DNA from: DAOUAM01 sp034433305
GTDB taxonomy: Bacteria > Chloroflexota > Dehalococcoidia > Lucifugimonadales > DAOUAM01
Direction: 5' to 3'
Assembly (NCBI GenBank): GCA_034433305.1
Contig: DAOUAM010000056.1
Location: forward strand, 1 to 6,790
Length of the DNA stretch: 6,790 nt
The position numbers and the translations under genes are program-made. How positions within the stretch are numbered: position 1 is the first letter of the stretch; each line of letters starts with the position of its first letter. Shown here piece after piece: positions 5,870 to 6,790 of this stretch. The notes under the pieces were generated by a model. It searched no databases. It saw nothing but the letters and a program-made list of their open reading frames with translations, and was not told the origin of the DNA.

Positions 5870-5931
5870 AAGTCAGGCGGCTGAGCTATACCTTATGATA
5901 TCGAGGCCAGGTCAGCCTGCCTGGGGGATCA

Positions 5932-6339
5932 CTAGCAGACCGCAGCGGCAGTATCCTGCCGGGTGACCATGCCAGAGCTGTCCCAGCAGTAGAAGTAGGT
6001 GGTGGTGCCGTTCCGCAGGTACCCGCCGGTAGCCAGGTCCAGGATGCCGCCAGCGGCGAAGTTGTTGGTCGAGCTATCGGTGCCAACCACCGGGAAGTCG
6101 CCTGCTGGCAGCGTGTTGATGCTGTTGTCAGCCATGTAGGAGTCAATGGCCGTCTGAATGTTGTCGGCCTCTGCCGCCTGGGCGCCTGTGTCGCCCTCGC
6201 TGGCGAACTGGATCACGTTGGGAACGATGACGGCAGCAAGAGCCACTATGATGCCCACGACCACCAGCAACTCCACCAGGGTGAAGCCTTTCTCCTGGCG
6301 TCGGAGCTGCGCTCCCAGCCTCTTCAGGAGATGTAGCAT
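5932..6339 (-). CDS. Type IV pilin-like prepilin (N-methylation motif)
   Basis: A 135-residue prepilin. Its 18-residue basic leader ends in RRQEKG, and the cleavage site KG|FTLVELLVVVGII lies at residues 18/19. The mature protein starts with Phe and has the essential Glu at position +5 (E23). A hydrophobic helix (about 19-42) is followed by an amphipathic part and a short globular domain. Two cysteines, C118 and the C-terminal residue C135, could form the disulfide loop seen in major pilins. ATG at 6339 has GGAGG 9 nt upstream with an AT-rich spacer. The transcript ends at a strong terminator. The peptidase 290 nt downstream is its likely processor. Major pilin or a competence/secretion pseudopilin cannot be told apart here, though the dedicated terminator and lone gene suit an abundant major pilin. 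Confidence 0.93.
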   Translation of the reverse strand: MLHLLKRLGAQLRRQEKGFTLVELLVVVGIIVALAAVIVPNVIQFASEGDTGAQAAEADNIQTAIDSYMADNSINTLPAGDFPVVGTDSSTNNFAAGGILDLATGGYLRNGTTTYFYCWDSSGMVTRQDTAAAVC

Positions 6340-6701
6340 TTATTTATACCTCCAAACTCGGAATGTCCAACTTTGCCCATTGGGTCTCGTTCGAGGTGCT
6401 CCGGAAAAGACTACCTCTTGTCAACCCTTCTGTAGTGTACGCCGGTAGCTGCCTCCTAACTTCGTCCTAGGGTCACACGGGTATTGGGCCATTAGTACAG
6501 TATTGCCCGCGCTTGCGAATTTGACGGCGGCGTGCGTTTTCAACCCATCCTCTCGCCACGCATTACTTCACAGCGTATGGGAGGCGCGGCCTGCGCAAGC
6601 GACCCCGGCCTGGCCCCCTTCCCGGCCTTCCCCCACAGGGGGCAGGGAGGGTTCTCGCCCCCTTTGGGGGAGAGCTAGAGAGCAACTGTCTTGGGTGTCA
6701 A
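6340..6701. other. Gene-poor spacer upstream of the pilin
   Basis: I see no convincing gene in these 362 nt. The part next to the pilin should hold its promoter. A perfect minus-strand TTGACA lies at 6419-6424, but no good -10 box follows at 16-18 nt. Farther out are an 8-bp inverted repeat, CGCTTGCG (6510-6517) with CGCAAGCG (6594-6601), and tandem GC-rich hairpins at 6626-6674. The rest may be the untranslated end of the IS110-type element at the window edge. Confidence 0.5.
6626..6674. repeat. Tandem twin hairpins, dispersed-repeat-like
   Basis: Two similar hairpins sit side by side. The first is CCT-t-CCCCC-aca-GGGGG-c-AGG (6626-6646) and the second CTC-g-CCCCC-ttt-GGGGG-a-GAG (6654-6674). 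Both have a 3-nt loop, 5 G-C pairs, one mismatch and 3 more pairs. Such shape repetition suggests a mobile intergenic repeat or a structured RNA rather than chance. Confidence 0.5.
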
Positions 6702-6790
6702 TCACTTTGTATAGGCAGGGTTCCAGGGACGGTCTTGCTTGAGCAGCGCATTCAACACCACCAGGAGCTTGTGCATGCAGGCCGTTAGCG
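6702..6790 (-). CDS. IS110-family transposase, C-terminal end (partial)
   Basis: The minus-strand frame open to the window edge encodes 28 or 29 residues, (L)TACMHKLLVVLNALLKQD then RPWNPAYTK and a TGA at 6704-6702. The pattern A-x-x-K-L-L-x-x-L-N-A-x-L-x-x-x-x-P-W matches the C-terminus of IS116/IS110/IS902 transposases as I know them. The DEDD catalytic part and the Ser-containing domain lie outside the window, so I cannot say whether the element is intact. IS110 elements use a bridge RNA encoded in their noncoding ends; the sequence beyond the stop could belong to one. Confidence 0.65.
   Translation of the reverse strand, partial: LTACMHKLLVVLNALLKQDRPWNPAYTK

Noticed and set aside
6340..6373. 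TTGGAC / TATAAA as a pilin promoter on the minus strand
   Set aside because: Transcription would start almost at the ATG and lose the good GGAGG ribosome site, so the TATAAA is better read as an AT-rich RBS spacer.
6476..6518. Minus-strand TGTACTAATGGCCC resembling the 3' end of 23S rRNA
   Set aside because: The match covers only about a dozen bases and nothing around it resembles rRNA.
1..6790. CRISPR array or toxin-antitoxin module
   Set aside because: No regularly spaced direct repeats and no recognisable small toxin-antitoxin gene pair were found on either strand.

Overview
The window is GC-rich, densely coded bacterial DNA. It uses GTG and TTG starts beside clear Shine-Dalgarno sequences, and it mixes archaeal-flavoured metabolic genes with a type IV pilin system. 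A Chloroflexota genome, perhaps Dehalococcoidia, is my best guess from gene content and protein style. This is inference; there is no marker gene in the window that fixes it.

Layout. Positions 81-1833 (minus strand) hold a tight three-gene operon: a Nudix hydrolase, an eIF-2B/sugar-phosphate-isomerase-like protein and a DUF309 protein. The genes overlap by 13 nt and then by 4 nt (ATGA), which suggests translational coupling. A 167-nt divergent intergenic region separates it from a geranylgeranyl-reductase-family flavoprotein (2001-3206, plus). That gene converges, with a 10-nt gap, on an aspartate/ornithine carbamoyltransferase-like gene (3217-4122, minus) whose product has lost several catalytic signature residues. 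A divergent VanZ-like membrane protein follows (4243-4707, plus). Its stop codon lies inside the -35 box of a near-perfect promoter for a tRNA-Ala(CGC) gene (4745-4820).

The right third is a type IV pilus region on the minus strand: a prepilin peptidase (4875-5642) and a single prepilin (5932-6339). They are separated by a structured spacer that includes a perfect 32-nt palindrome acting as a terminator. Beyond the pilin promoter region is about 360 nt without a convincing gene but with tandem hairpins. The window ends inside the C-terminus of an IS110-family transposase (6702-6790, minus).

How the genes work together. The peptidase would process the pilin at the KG|FTLVE site. The Nudix/eIF-2B-like/DUF309 trio probably forms one small nucleotide or sugar-phosphate related unit of unknown function and is the best candidate for an undescribed system. 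The degenerate carbamoyltransferase homologue is the second candidate.
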